Source: Rhodotorula mucilaginosa
Taxonomy: Eukaryota; Basidiomycota; Microbotryomycetes; Sporidiobolales; Sporidiobolaceae
Assembly: GCA_034406715.1 (NCBI GenBank)
Contig: CP137866.1
Span: forward strand, 620,001-684,000
Reading direction: 5' to 3'
DNA: 64,000 nt
The notes below the pieces were generated by a model. It saw only the letters and a program-made list of their open reading frames with translations, had not been told where the DNA came from and ran no database searches. The position numbers and the translations under genes were made by a program. Shown here one piece after another: positions 22,127 through 33,991 of this stretch. Positions within the stretch are counted from its first letter, which is position 1. Each line of letters starts with the position of its first letter.

Positions 22127-25100
22127 ATGACGCCCTCGCCTGGAGCAGGTGGCCTCGGCTGCCTGCTCGTCCCTCTCCACCTCCTTACGTCGTATTCACT
22201 CGTCCGCTACTTTGCGACTCCCCAACACCTCGAAAACCAACAAAAAAAGGCTCAATACTCGCTCGCTAATCGTGTTGTACACTACGAACCGGTCCGGCAC
22301 TCGCTCGACCCGCGCAACACCGACACGAGAGGGAGGGCGGACGGCAACGAGGGAGACCGCCGTCGCCCGCCCAAAGTGCAAGGACGGTCGTCGCAGAAGA
22401 GGAGTCGACCGACGACTCGACTCGCAAGCAGCTTGTTGAATTGTCCACGCTCGCCCACTCGCCGTCGCCGCCCGCCGCCGCCGCCTCTGCGAGCGACAAC
22501 AACGCTGAAAGCTCGCTCGAGATCGACATCGCCGGCTCAGAGCACGTCGACAAGACCGAGACGAGAGTTGAATACGGCGCAAAAGTCGAGCAGCCCAACG
22601 GGTGAGTCTAGCGGGAGGTCGAGCCGGGTCTCTTGCCCTCCAAGCTGACGTCGCCGCTCCTCAACCTTCAGCAAGCTTTCTACCCCAGACTTGGCAGAGC
22701 CAGCTTGCGCACACTTTGCAGGAGGACCGCGAGTCACGACGGGTCCCCTCAAACGGACGTCGTCGCCCGACGCGGCAAACCCTTCGGCTGCTCCTTCTTC
22801 ATCGCCGTCGCCGTTCTCGCACGTGCGGCAGAAAGTCGACGCCGCCTCGTTCCGTCTCAACTTCTTGCCGCACCATACAACAGCGCGCAAGCGGCACAAC
22901 TACCGTTCCGGAGCGTTCCGAATCCCTGCCCGCGATTTCCCGACGCTGATCGCGCGGAAGAAAACTCTCGGATCCCCCGTTGTGCTCTCTTCCTCCTCCA
23001 GGTACAACCCACGAGGTGGGTGGACTGTATCCACGTGATTCTGAGCCTTTGCTCTCCTTCCTAAAACCTGTCGCGCCCTCCCATGCGCCGTCAGGCGACG
23101 TCAACGAACGGAGGTCGCCCGCGTCACTACCACTCGCTCTGGGTCGCTCGCGAAGGTTTGCCACACTGTGGACCTGTAAAGACAACGCTGGTGGGCATCC
23201 CGAGCTATGCGGCTGACCCTGTCTCGTCCTGCGTAGCCGCCCTCGATCCGTCGAGCGACTCATCAAACATTGCGCGGTTTCACGTGATTGCACAGCCCGC
23301 AACAATTCGGATCGCAGAGAGGATGGCAACCTCCTCGCCGCCTATGAAGACGACCGATTCATCGTGTATCCCTTCCTATCGGTCCATGTCTGCTCTCGGC
23401 ACCCGAGTCTGCAGATATCGGCGTACATCTCGAGTCCTTGGCGTGAGTCCGATTCCCGCTCTGAGCCCGGTTCCCTCCCTTCTCGCCTCGAGCTCGTGCT
23501 GAGCGTGCTTTCTCTGGTCGTGCAGGGCTCTCTCTTTCCGCCGAGGACGTGGAGATGGCGCCCTCTCCTGTTGTCGCAGTCGACTCGGTTGACTGGCGGG
23601 CGTGCACCTCTTCCTCTTCGTGTGAGTTTCAGTTCCCCTCGTCTCACTTTTTGCCTATTGCGACTCACTCTCTCGGGTTGTGCAGGTGTCTTTCATGCGG
23701 AGAATCAAAGAGGTGAGACCCTCACGCGACGGGCTCGGCGGCGGCTCGGTGGCACCGTTCACGACGTCGACCGACCCGGCCTCGATCGACACCCTCTTTC
23801 GCTGGCGCAAGACGAGCATGCAGCCGATTCACTCGGCTGCCACGCGTGCACCTACTCCTCCCCGCGTGAGTTCCGGTCCCCTTCGTCTCACTCTTCGCCC
23901 ATCACAGCTCACTCTCCCCTCTTCGACCGTGCAGGCCTTGCGCGTGGAGGCAAGGGGTGAGACTCTCGCTCGTGCACGTCCCCCGGTCCTCTCTCCCCCA
24001 TTGGCTCGCCATCTTGGCGTCTGCGACGTCGACCAAGCCGTTCTCGGGACCGTCATCGTCCCCAATCTGGTGCTGGGTCGATGACCCGACCTGCGCTTGA
24101 CTGGCGCTCGACTTCCTCTTCTAAGTCTCGCTCTCATCTCTTTTTCTTTTCGAAATGAACTTGCTAACACTTCTTCTCTTACAGACACGTTACCATATGG
24201 CGCCGATCATGAAGTGCCGGTCGTCGCCTGGCTCGGCTGCCATGCGTGCACCTCTTCCTCCTCGCGTGCGTTCGGGTTCCCCTCGTCTCGCTCTTTCGCA
24301 GGCCAATACTGACCCTCCCTCTTCCCTCGCGCAGGCGGCTTCCATCGCGGACGGAGGCAAAAGGTGCTACCCTCGTGCCGGATGGGCCGCACTGCTCCTC
24401 TTTCCCGCCTCAACTCGCCGTTACTGCGCCTGGGACGTCGACCGACCCGGCCTCGGGACCGTCGTCGTCGTCACATGTCGGACCACTGCGCGCAAACGTC
24501 TGCTCCCCAGCGTGAAGATGCGGGCGGACACCTCACCTTCTTGGTGTGAGTCCTGTTCCGGAATCCTCTTCTCGCTCCGAGCCTGGCTCCCCTCCCCTCT
24601 CTCCTTACTCTGAGCCTGCGCTGACTCACCTCCTCTTGCCGTCCAAAGCTCCCTTTTGGTCAAGAACGTCGAGGTGGTCCCCTTCCTTTCGCGCTTCGTG
24701 GTCGACTTGCGACGCTCCCGGTTGGCCCATTCTCTCATTTAGCCTCGACTCGCCTTTGTTGCGTCCGCGCCGTCCGCGATGTCGACCGAGTCCGTTGTAG
24801 TCCCCATCTCCAAATCTGAGCAACAGCTGGGCCGGCATTGCTTCGCTCGCCTACTCCGCCTCGCTCGGACTCGACTTCCTCTTCTAAGTCTCCTCCTCGC
24901 TCCTTTTTCGTTCGAACAGAACTGACACTCGTTATGATTGCAGCTGTATACACTATACCGTAATGGACCTAAAGTGACGGCCGCACTTCAAGACTCGGCG
25001 GACCTTTGGTGGAACGTTGGTGGATTCTCTCGGTCGACTTGTTGTAGCTCTCTCTTCTTCTTTACCTCTCACCTCCTCTCGCTCAGATCTCTGCGAAACC

Positions 25101-25200
25101 CTGAATTCGAGTCACTTTTCATTGCATCTGGTTCGTCTCCGACTTGCTACAACCCGGGCTAAAGACGACGTAAGCAAGCGCGGATTACAAACTCTCTCGC
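22127..25200 (+). CDS. Unresolved multi-exon gene with repeated modules (unknown protein)
   Basis: Many intron-like signals (GTGAGT...GTGCAG) punctuate this stretch, so a spliced gene or a decayed tandem gene array is likely. Supported pieces: about 22391-22601 (frame with VEYGAKVEQPNG), 22671-23001 (KLSTPDLAEPACAHF to TLGSPVVLSS), 23249-23277 and 23325-23382 (ALDPSSDSSNIAR / EDGNLLAAYEDDRFIVYPF), then 23433-23455, 23526-23621 and 23687-23709. A possible start is 22127, with a weak GTGGCC donor at 22149. From 23500 on, similar exon modules recur: WRACTSSSSC, CHACTYSSPR and CHACTSSSSR, each followed by an intron. EDGNLLAAYEDDRFIVYPF could belong to a WD-type blade. I do not recognise the family and give no single model; the boundaries given are approximate. 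Confidence 0.35.
23520..24940. repeat. Degenerate tandem exon-intron modules
   Basis: Three marker sequences recur in order. GCGTGCACC near 23600, 23844 and 24244. GACGTCGACC or GATGTCGACC near 23764, 24024, 24434 and 24778. CTCGACTTCCTCTTCTAAGT near 24107 and again near 24869. The spacing (about 240-410 bp) and conserved order point to tandem duplication of a genic segment with introns, now diverged. Confidence 0.6.
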
Positions 25201-25264
25201 CCCGACCCAACCCAGACCTGCAGAGACAACTAAAAGTAGTTACATAAAGGTCAAGAAGCAATAC

Positions 25265-28059
25265 CTAGACTTCCGAACCGTCCTCCTCCTCCTCCTCCGA
25301 ATCTCCACTCAAAAAGACAAAGTCCTCCTCCGAGTCCTCCTCCGAGTCCGAACTCGACTCCGAGACGGACGAAAACGCCCGCGAGTCTGCGCCGACCGAC
25401 CGCACGGCCGACTCAAACTCGCTCAGGTTCGAAGCGACCGTCGACGAGGGCGGCGCGGCGGCTTGCCCCTGGGCGTCGAGCGAAGGGGCCATGAACAGGA
25501 CCGACGACGAGGAAGACGAAAGCGAGGCGACCGGGTCCGACTCGATCGTGAGGTCGATCCAGAGGCGCTCGCCAAAGAGGGTGCCGTCGGGGAGGGCAAG
25601 ACGCCAAAAGTCCATGAAGCGGCCGTTGTCTTCGGGCGCTTTGCAGTCGCACGAGACCGACACGACCTCGTTCGGCGCGGCAGCGGCGACGTCAAAGGAG
25701 GCAGCGGTGGTGGTGCCGGAAAAGTGCTTGGACGAGAAGCCGCCGACGTGGACCAAGCGGCAGCCGGCGGGCCAGCCTGCGGGACCGGCGCGGACGGCCC
25801 ACACTTTTTGGAACTCGGCGCCGGCGGGGACGGCGATGCCGTCGAGGAGCGTGATGTCGCTGACAAACGTCGCGTGGGGCGTACTGGGGGGCGAGGAGTG
25901 GTCCGGCTGTTGAGATACCGATTCCGTCGGGGCGAAGGCGGTCGTGTCGACGGCGGGAGGTTCTTGCTCTTCCGCAGCCGGCGATTCCTCCTCGACCGCC
26001 TCGACGGGCATGCCCTCACGGTTGTTCTCCTCCGGCTCGGCCTCGGGCGCCTTTGCTCCAGTCTCAGAGTCCTGAACCGAAACGGCGGCTGCGACAAGCT
26101 TGTCGAGTACGATGCCGACGGTGGTCTCGGCGGCGATGGCGGTAGTGTCTGAGCCCGGACCGTCGACGACAGGAGCGCTCGAATCATCGACAACGGGAGC
26201 GTCACCGGCGCCGCCGTCCGCCGACGCGGGTCCGGGGAGCACAGCCTCGCGACGGGCGACGAGGGCGCGAGCGCGGTCTCGCGCAATCGTGACCTTGGCG
26301 CGGTCCGTCCACGGGTCGAGCGGCTGACGGATCTTGAGCAGCGGGTGGTCGTGCGGGTGGACGGGGATCGGGAGCGCCTCGCAGTCGGCGCACAGGTCAT
26401 AGTCGGCGCAGCTGGAGTGCATGCAGCGGTACCGGACGCCGACGATCGGTTCGCGCTGGCACCCGTCGCAGCGAACGTGGCGGTGGCGAGGCGCAAGAGG
26501 CGGGGCAACGCTCGGGACCACATAGTCGCGAGGCGACTGCAGGCGGACAAACTTGTGGCCCGGGTGGAGCTCGCGGACGTTGTTGTCGTAGCACGCCGAG
26601 TCGAGGTCAAAGTCGGGGCACTCGAGGCACTTGTAGCGCGCGCCAAAGATGGTCTTGTCGCACAAGTTGCACGTGGCGGCATGGCGGGCCGGGGCCGAGT
26701 TCTTGCCGGCGGTCGTGCCGCGAGCGGTCTCGTGGTGCTTGTCGCCCGGGAAGCGGATCTCGGCAAACGCGTGCGAGGCTGCGTGGTGCGAGTCGCGCTG
26801 GTCCATGCACGCGCCGCAGAGGTCATAGTTGGAGCAGTTCAGGCACTTGTAGCGCGGCCCAAACAGGTCCTCGCTGCGGCGCGTGGGAAGCAGGGCGTCA
26901 ACGTCTGACACCGCTCGGAGAACGCTTGGAACGACTCACTTGCAACCGTCGCAAAAGACACTCGGGTGGTAGACCGGCTTGTCGGCGCGCGCTTCCTGCG
27001 GGGGCGTCGATTTGCTGGCGGCCTTGTTGGCGTCGGCCGCCTTGCTCGAGGCCGAGCCGAGCTTCTTCTCCGCCAACTGCTTGAAGTCGAGCGGGACGGC
27101 CGAGTCGCCAAAGGTGTCGGCGAGGTGCGCGTTCAGGTTCTCGACAAAGGCCTCGAGCAAACCCTGCACGCCTGTCCAGGCAGTCGCCTTGTCGGCCTGC
27201 GGCGGCGGCGGCGGCGGGATCACGGCCGCCGACTTGGTGGGCGCAGCACCTGAAACCGACTTGGACGGCGCAGGAACGACGGTGGGCGCTGGCTTCGTCG
27301 CCTCGACGACCTTTGGCTTCGGAGCCGAGTCGACATGCTGGATCGTACGAGAGGTCTGCTCGAGACGTGTTCAAGTTAGCGCTCCGAACGTGAATGTGAT
27401 GGTAATCGGACGAGGTACCTTTGCGGCAGTGGCGGCGGCGACGGCGGCGGCCGCAGCCGGACGAGCAGAGGCGTGCTGCGCACGAACTTTGGCCTGCTCC
27501 TTGGCCAGCGCGGCCTGGCGCTCGAGTTTCTCCTTCTTGGCCTTGGCCTCGGCAGCCTTTGCGCGCTGCCGCTCGATCTCGTCCATCTTGGCTCGGAGGG
27601 TCTTTGCCTCGGCTTCGAGTTCGGCGAGGCGCCTCTTGACTTTCTCCTTGTCGGTCACGACAAACGCGAGGACTATGCGCTTCTTCTCGTCGATCTTGGC
27701 CTCGTGCGGACGCTGCTGCAGCGGCATGTAGACGTGGCGGAGGAAGGCCTGGTACGAGTCAAGGTGCAAATGAGGGTTCCCGAGGTTGTCGCGGACGCGG
27801 ATCACGACGTTCTCGCGTGCAATGCCAAAAGTTTGACTCGCGCGCTCGTGTAGGCCCTAGTGGTACGCAGTGCCGAGTCAGTGCGTGTCGCGAGACTGTC
27901 AATGGCCGACTGCGTGCTGACCTCGTAGACCTGCGGGAGCGCCAATTCGCCCGCGTAGCCGTAGCGGCGGTGCATCGGCGCAGAACCGCCCGCATCGTAC
28001 TGCATCTTGAAGACATAGCTAGCATTTCCGCCGGCGAAAAGCTTACTCGCCGTGGCCAT
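25265..28059 (-). CDS. Nbr1-like selective-autophagy receptor (three ZZ fingers, FW domain, LIR)
   Basis: Cargo receptor type protein. Exons 28059-27922, 27856-27419, 27355-26940 and 26873-25265; 866 aa in phase. The N-terminal 100 residues could be a divergent PB1 domain. A coiled coil of Glu/Lys/Ala follows (KRRLAELEAEAKTLRAKMDE). Three ZZ zinc fingers are clear: CDGC-NEDLFGPRYKCLNC near residue 330, CNLCDKTIFGARYKCLEC near 400, CDGCQREPIVGVRYRC near 470. The FW domain shows its four tryptophans (KVWAV, GWPAG, DFWRL, LWIDL). The acidic C-terminus contains EEDFVFLSGD, a good Atg8-interacting LIR. No UBA domain is seen, as in S. pombe Nbr1, which carries hydrolases to the vacuole. That function is inferred. 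Confidence 0.93.
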
Positions 28060-28549
28060 CGTCGTCTTTGGGAGTTCTGACTTGCGCGTAGGCGCCGGTG
28101 ATGATGTGGTGCCGATCGGGAGGCGACCTGTCCAAGCAACGTGGCGCGCGCAGCCGGCGGTGAGCGGCACAGGCGACTGCGAGCTGAGTGCGAAAGTGAC
28201 TGACCTGCTTCTCCTAAGCGACAAGCTGTGCTGAGGCCGACAGAGAGTGGCGCCGGATGTCGGGAGTCACAGACTTGAAGCGGGGACGACGACAACGACT
28301 GCGGCGGCTGGGTTGGAAGGGGCGGGGCTCGGGACAAGCAGAGACGGTTTACAGTCTGCTTTGGAGAGCGGGTGTGGACCGAATGCGAGGCGAAAGGTCG
28401 CAGGGGTGGAGAACCGATGCGATGAAACTTGTCCGCAGTCGACGAGGCTCCGAGGCCGCGCAAGCACACCAGCAAAATATCTATGTGACGATAGCACAGA
28501 GTATATACCACTATTTCTACATGTGGGACGGGAAAAAAGCTCTATATTT
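28060..28549. other. Intergenic, Nbr1-like promoter
   Basis: Lies between the start of the Nbr1-like gene and the stop of the phosphate carrier, both on the minus strand. No gene seen. Confidence 0.5.
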
Positions 28550-30406
28550 CTAGTCCTTGCGGATCTCGACTCCTTGGTTGGCGCCACTGCAGGTTGCGCC
28601 ACGCCGGCATCAGCTCTACCGGCCTTTCCCTCGGCGCAGTTTGCAAAAGCAGGACTCACAGTGCGTTTTTGATGAGTCCGTACAGGTAGAACTGGGACGA
28701 GACGAGACCGGCAGTCATGATCTGCGCAAGAGAACCGGGTGGCGTTGAGAGAAGACGAGTGAGCAGCCGTCTCCAAGTCTGCTGCCCGACTTGGCCACCA
28801 AGGCACAAGAAAGACGCACCATCCTGGGTCCAAGTCCCGCAAAGAGGCCGAGCGGGCCTGCCTGCTTCGCAAGGACGACGAGCTTCTTTGCGGCGGAGCC
28901 TTTGCCACCGTGTCCCTTGTTGATTTGGCTGGAGGCGGTTGCATGAGCTCCGGTTAGCCATGGTCACCGTTGCGGGGGATCTCTAGATATACAAGAACTG
29001 GCCAGCTTACGAGAGGAGGGTATCGGCGGGTTGCGACAGGATCGCAGCGGCGAAACCCTGCGCGCGCGGAAAGGAGAAGCTCGGTCAGTTGTGTCTGCTC
29101 GGCGTGCCACGAAAGGCTCTTTGTGCGTCAGTCACACAAGAGGTGCACTCGACTACTCACAGCGGTGATACCGCAACCGAGCGTGATGCCCGTTTGCGCC
29201 GTAGTCGAAAGTTGAGCCCTCCGTTCGGGCGAGATGCGCTTGTTGACCTGCTCGTGCGCGAGCTCGTTGACCAAGAATTGACCGACAGCGTCTGCATCGC
29301 TCAGCGTGTGAGTGAATCGGCTTCGGAGCACAGCGCCCAGAGGAGCCGAGGCGCCTCTTTCGTCGACCAAACGCCACTGGCCAGCGGAAGTAAGCAAAAC
29401 TCACACGGGATCTGCTTCGCCAGAATTGGGACAAAGCCAGCGTACAGCTCGCGAAGTCCTCCCTCGGAGGCCATGCGCTGGAATCCGGTCAACATGTTGG
29501 TAGCGTAGTGTCGGTCCGAAACGAGTCGGATCCGAACGGCCTCGGCCGGAGTCAGGAGAATGTCGGCAAAGAATTCGGCGATGCTGCGCCAATTTGGAGA
29601 GGGTGTCAATTACTGGGTTTTTCTTGGGCTGTACACCAGCGAAAAAAAAAAAAAAGGCAGAAGGGGAAAAAGAGGACGCACGCAGCACCTCCGAGGTAGA
29701 TCGCCGTGCGGTTCTTGACCGCGTTCTCGTAGCTCCCGCTCGCCTCGGTCAACTTCTTCTTGAAGAACTCGTACCCAGCAAACTTGGCGCCACCTTGGAG
29801 GAAGTAGCCGACCGCAGTCGAGCCGAATCCGGTGGCGAGACCGCGGATGCCCTCCCTGTGCCGTACAAATTGCGCGCGCGTTCAGCTTCTCTCAACTCTC
29901 GCAGCGAGCGCATCGACTGGCAGAGTGTAGAGGAGACATACTCGGCAATGATATGGCGACCGGTGCCGACCATTCCGAGCTTTTTCAGAGACGGGTCGAG
30001 CTGTTCGTTCGGACGGCGCGGAAATGGGACGGTTTGAGTCAGTCCCTCAGCCCCTTCTCTAGCTGGTCTTTGGCTCAGAACCGAGCTGACCTGAATACGG
30101 GTCTTGACCACATCTGCCGAGGGGCAAAGAGGTCAGTCCCGCTGCCTGAAGGGGCCGATCGAGGGACACTTTGCCGCTGCAACTGCGTTATCGCCCCGAC
30201 CAGCCGGAGCTCGAGACTCACCGATGGGGACCATTCCGCCGTGAGAAGCGAGACAGCATGCTGCACCGGCCGCAAAGAACTTGGTGTAGCTGGGGCAGAG
30301 TAGACCGGGTCAGCTTGCGTCGGCAAGGCCGAGTTTAAAGTTCAAGTCGAGCTGGTGGAACGCACTCTGTGCCAGTCAGGTTCGGAAGTTCAGCAATCTT
30401 GGCCAT
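28550..30406 (-). CDS. Mitochondrial phosphate carrier (Mir1/Pic2 type)
   Basis: Inner-membrane carrier importing phosphate for ATP synthesis. Eleven exons: 30406-30366, 30289-30222, 30113-30091, 30000-29942, 29855-29682, 29583-29405, 29291-29161, 29057-29011, 28928-28820, 28721-28660, 28586-28550. They close at 309 aa, the normal family length. The three carrier signatures are PIDVVKTR, PAEAVRIR and PADTLLSQ. FFAAGAACCLASHGGMVPID and YLGGAAIAEFFADILLTPAE are typical of phosphate carriers. The second carrier signature exon is only 23 nt. The apparent stop at 28656 lies in the last intron; splicing yields the conserved end NALGANQGVEIRKD. Confidence 0.95.
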
Positions 30407-30727
30407 CTTTGCTTGAGTCGTCTATTGAGCGCTCTTGGAGTCAAACAAGAGCACGCGTAGACCGCTGGCTCCTGAACACCTCCTTCAAAGCCGAAGTGCC
30501 GTCATCGGATTGCCCGTTCCGCGCCCCGGCAGCGTGTTCGATCGACGACACGCGCATCTTCCGTCCGCCGTGCCGAGGTCCGGCTCTCATATTTGCACAG
30601 ATCCTTCATTTCACGTACAGCGCCACATGAAACTACAACACTCAAAAAGAAATACGGGCGGAAGGAAAGGACGAATCAAGCCGGAGACGGGGAAGCGATT
30701 CCTCGACCGTCGCCACTCCGGACCAAG
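30407..30727. other. Intergenic, phosphate-carrier promoter
   Basis: Between the phosphate carrier start and the Mpo1-like stop, both on the minus strand. No gene seen. Confidence 0.5.
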
Positions 30728-31775
30728 TTACGTCGCCTTGTTCGCGCCATTCTGGCGCTGAGCGGCGGCGCGTTCCTTGCGGTACTGGGCGACGGCGACT
30801 CCAGTCTTGTTCTGGAGGCGCTTGAACAGCTGCGGGCGGTACCCGAGGAAGAAGAGGACTTCGAGCCAGACGAAAAAGACGGCGAGCACGAGCGACTGCA
30901 AGAGCGAGTCGAGCAGGGCGGGGGCGCGGCCTTCGAACTAGAGGACGGGAGGGAGTCGAAATGATGCTCCTTGTCAGTACAATGATGTCGTCGAAACAAC
31001 CCGCTCGGTAGCGGGTGAACCGGGAGGATCCGCAGCCGCAAAGCTGGGGAGGGCTAAAATTCCCGCCGTCTGATGAGTGACCTCGGAAGCTCACCTTTCC
31101 GTGTCCGACAAACTGCGCGATCCAACTTGCGACAAAGGCGTAGCCGGCGATCCGCATGGCCTCGTCGTGGTGGGTCGCGTACAAGACGTTCGAGAGGTGG
31201 CCGAACGTGATCAGGATCGGCGCGTACAGGGCCTGCAAGGACGTTACCGCGTTAGCATGAGGGCCTCGCAAGAATCAAAGAAGGCGGGCTCCGAAGATAC
31301 ATACGCCTGCGACGGGCTCGAGGAGGATAAAGTAGGCGGCGTTGCCGGCGGCCCAGAGGAACGGGAAAGTCAAGTCGAGGTCGATGTGGCGGCCAAAGAG
31401 GTCGAGCGGGACGGTCGCCAAGCTCTTGCTCGCGCCGGGGATGCCGTGCGCGAGGATCAGGGCCGTGAACAGGATGGTCGGGACGCAAAAGATGTGGATG
31501 AGGACATTGACTTGGTTGGTGTGGTACGAAGCCTGTGGCAGCCGGAAGCCAGTTTTCGGCGCATGCGAGGTCAGCACGCTCGTCTGGAAGTCTTTGGCGC
31601 CCGTACACGACCACGCCTGCTGGTGTGTATTGCTGCATGGGGCGTCGGCTGTGGAAAGAAGCCGAAGCGGGGCTGCAACTTTGGATGGGCCGGAGGCGAG
31701 CGAGACTGGGAGCGAGATGGGACTGACGTAGAATGTAAACTGCTGTTCGAGGTCTAGCAGCTTGGAACGAGTCAT
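30728..31775 (-). CDS. Mpo1-like (DUF962) 2-hydroxy fatty acid dioxygenase
   Basis: ER membrane protein family; yeast Mpo1 does alpha-oxidation of 2-hydroxy fatty acids in phytosphingosine breakdown. Exons 31775-31728, 31532-31305, 31232-31095 and 30937-30728; 207 aa. LEQQFTFYASYHTNQVNVLI and HIFCVPTILFTALILAHGIP form the family N-terminus with HTNQVN..IH. GHLSNVLYATHHDEAMRIAG and WIAQFVGHGKFEGRAPALL follow. Conserved histidines expected to bind iron are present in YHTNQ, NVLIHIF, YATHHDE and GHGKFEGR. Four to five hydrophobic segments. Divergent from the scramblase with 89 bp between start codons. Confidence 0.93.
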
Positions 31776-31864
31776 CTCGACGTGCGACTCGAGCAGCGCA
31801 GCGCAGGAGGACAACTGCTCTTCTCATCTCGCCTTTCACACGCACAAAGCACCCGCGGCCGCAA
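31776..31864. promoter_or_regulatory. Very short divergent promoter, Mpo1-like / scramblase
   Basis: Only 89 bp separate the two predicted start codons. Both leaders must be extremely short, or the transcripts overlap at their 5' ends. Confidence 0.6.
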
Positions 31865-33759
31865 ATGAGATGGCTCGTAGCTCGGCTGCCTATACAGGCA
31901 ACCAAACAGCTCTCAGCTACTGTGCCCGCTGCACCGGCAGCTGTCCTCTCGCGCTCCGCTTCGAGGTTCTCGAGAAACCGCCGAACTCCGCCGCCGCCGC
32001 GTCATGACTCGTCAGCTCGCCCGCGTCGACCCGCCGAGCCGCAGGATCATGCTCTGCAGCGTCGAGGAGAAGCAGCAGGGGCGATCGAACCCACGGAAGC
32101 CCCGCTCGTCTCGCGGATACCCGTGACCGTGCCCGCCGATCCGGAAGGAGTCCTCGACCGCGCGACCGGACAGTGGAGCGAAAGGACCAGGGCGTTGCTC
32201 TCGCAGTCGGCGATCGTAGTCGCGCGCCAGCTCGAACCCCTCAACGTCTTTCTCGGCTGGGAAGAGGCCAACAAGTACCAGCTCTTGTCGCCCGAAGGTC
32301 ACCTCCTCGGATACCTCCTCGAGGAAGAATCGTCTCTCGTCGGAACCAGTCAGTTTAGTTCCAGGTCTCCGCATCAGAGTGATTCACTGACGCCACACCG
32401 CCTACAGTGAGCCGGCAGCTTCTGAAGACGCATCGCCCATTCCGCGCCACCGTCATCAGCCCCGACGGCGAAGTCCTCTTGCGGGTCCAGCGCCCATTCA
32501 GCTGGATCAACTCGCGCATCTACATCTCGACGCCCTCAGGAGCCGCTTCTACCGCTCAGGACGCCAAGAACGAGATGCAGCGGATCGAACAGTCTGGCAC
32601 CAACCCAACTTCGACCGCCCTCACCACGCACGATCCGGCGACTCCTCCTCCTCCCCCTGACACCGGCGAAATTATAGGCGAGACGCAGCAAGAGTGGCAC
32701 TGGTACCGCAGGCGGTACAACCACTTTGTTCGCCGCGGGGACGAGATGGTCCAGTTTGCGCGGACCGACAGCGGCTTCCTCGCTTGGGACTTTTTCGTCC
32801 GCGACGAGAGCAACCAGGTCATCGGCAGCATCAACCGGTGAGCTCACAGTTCTGGTGTGCATACGAAAGCAGCGTAAGCGGATGCTGATTGACCTTGACG
32901 AGAGACCAGTAACTTTGCCGGATTCGGTCGCGAGCTCTTTACCGACACGGGTCAATACGTCCTCCGCTTCGAAGGCGTGATCGACGAACTGAACCCGCAG
33001 CTCGAAGGTCCGAAACCCGCGGGAGCCCTGCCCGAACCGTCTGCAGGATCGACGAGCTCTCCTCTGTCGCGAGGTCTGCTCCGGGAACCTGCCGAGACGT
33101 CGACCGCGGTGACGGCCCGCACCGAGGACTCGCCGATCACGCCGCCCTCACTACCCCTCGACCACCGAGCGGTCCTGCTCGCGACTGCCATCAGTCAGTT
33201 CTGACTTTGTGCGCTCCGTTCTGCACCTTTTTCATGATGCTGACTGGTCGCGTTTCCTCTCTCCAACTTGAAACTCGCAGCTACCGACATTGACTACTTT
33301 AGCCGTTCTCGCGGCGGACTCCTCGGAGGTGGAGGCATGTTTATGCCGATGCCGATCCCCATGGGTGGCGTTGGCGGCGGCGGCGGCGGCGCAGGAGCTG
33401 AGGAAGCCGGCGGCGGGGTCGGTGCGATGGGCGGCGCTGCGTCCGAAGGTCCCTTGCCTTCGACCGAATACGAAGAGGACGAGTTTGCCGCGCGGGCGCG
33501 GGAAGGTCGTTCTTCTGAGGAGGGGGAGGGTTCGATGCCTCCTGGACCGAGTGCGGATCGAGGCGATGGCGGTCTCGAAGGAGGAGGAGGAGGAGGAGGG
33601 AGTGACTGGTACGGCGGTGCGGCGGAGCGAGAAGAGTTGCTGGAGGACCCGTGGGCGAGTGAGACGCCTGAGGAAGGTGGTACGTGGTCTTGGGGGGATC
33701 TGTTTGATCAGGATGGAGGAGGCGGCGGCGATGGAGGAGGGGACGGCGACGGGTGGTGA
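31865..33759 (+). CDS. Phospholipid scramblase family protein (Aim25-like)
   Basis: Member of the scramblase family; the yeast homologue Aim25 is mitochondrial. Exons 31865-32348, 32408-32837, 32910-33193 and 33281-33759; 558 aa. The N-terminus (MRWLVARLPIQATKQLS...SRSASRFSRNRR) looks like a mitochondrial targeting sequence. The scramblase beta-barrel core runs from ARQLEPLNVFLGWEEANKYQ through LLKTHRPFRATVISPDGEVL and WYRRRYNHFVRRGDEMVQFA to NFAGFGRELFTDTGQYVLRF. The final membrane-helix region is LDHRAVLLATAIS. The last 160 residues are an unusual Gly/Glu-rich tail with MFMPMPIPMGG and long glycine runs. The tail is coded in the same frame and lacks an obvious family match. Confidence 0.9.
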
Positions 33760-33991
33760 TTCAGCCTGTTGTGGCGACCGACCACGAGCAGACTCGGCAC
33801 ATCCCCCGGTGCGCCTGGTGGTCGACCTGCCTGCGAAGGACGATCGGCTCGCATATGAGAGGGGGGTCCCTAGCCCTGCTCCTCCTCAGTCGGCACGGAC
33901 TTCGCACGTCGCCGTCGCGCTCTCCTCCTTCTCCACCAGCCTTCGCATCGTCGCCGCAATCCTAACGACACCTATCCCTCGCACGTCGACG

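Noticed and set aside
21119-22180. 353-codon minus-strand open frame in the gene-poor zone
   Set aside because: Ser/Arg/Cys-rich low complexity without splice-site pattern or family match; a GC-driven chance ORF is likelier.
25423-26826. 467-codon alternative frame inside the Nbr1-like gene
   Set aside because: Same strand, shifted frame, Arg/Ser/Pro/Thr-rich; the true frame has three ZZ fingers and the FW domain.
28656-28661. Stop codon ending the phosphate carrier at NAL
   Set aside because: It is part of a GTGAGT donor; the next exon adds the conserved GANQGVEIRKD end.
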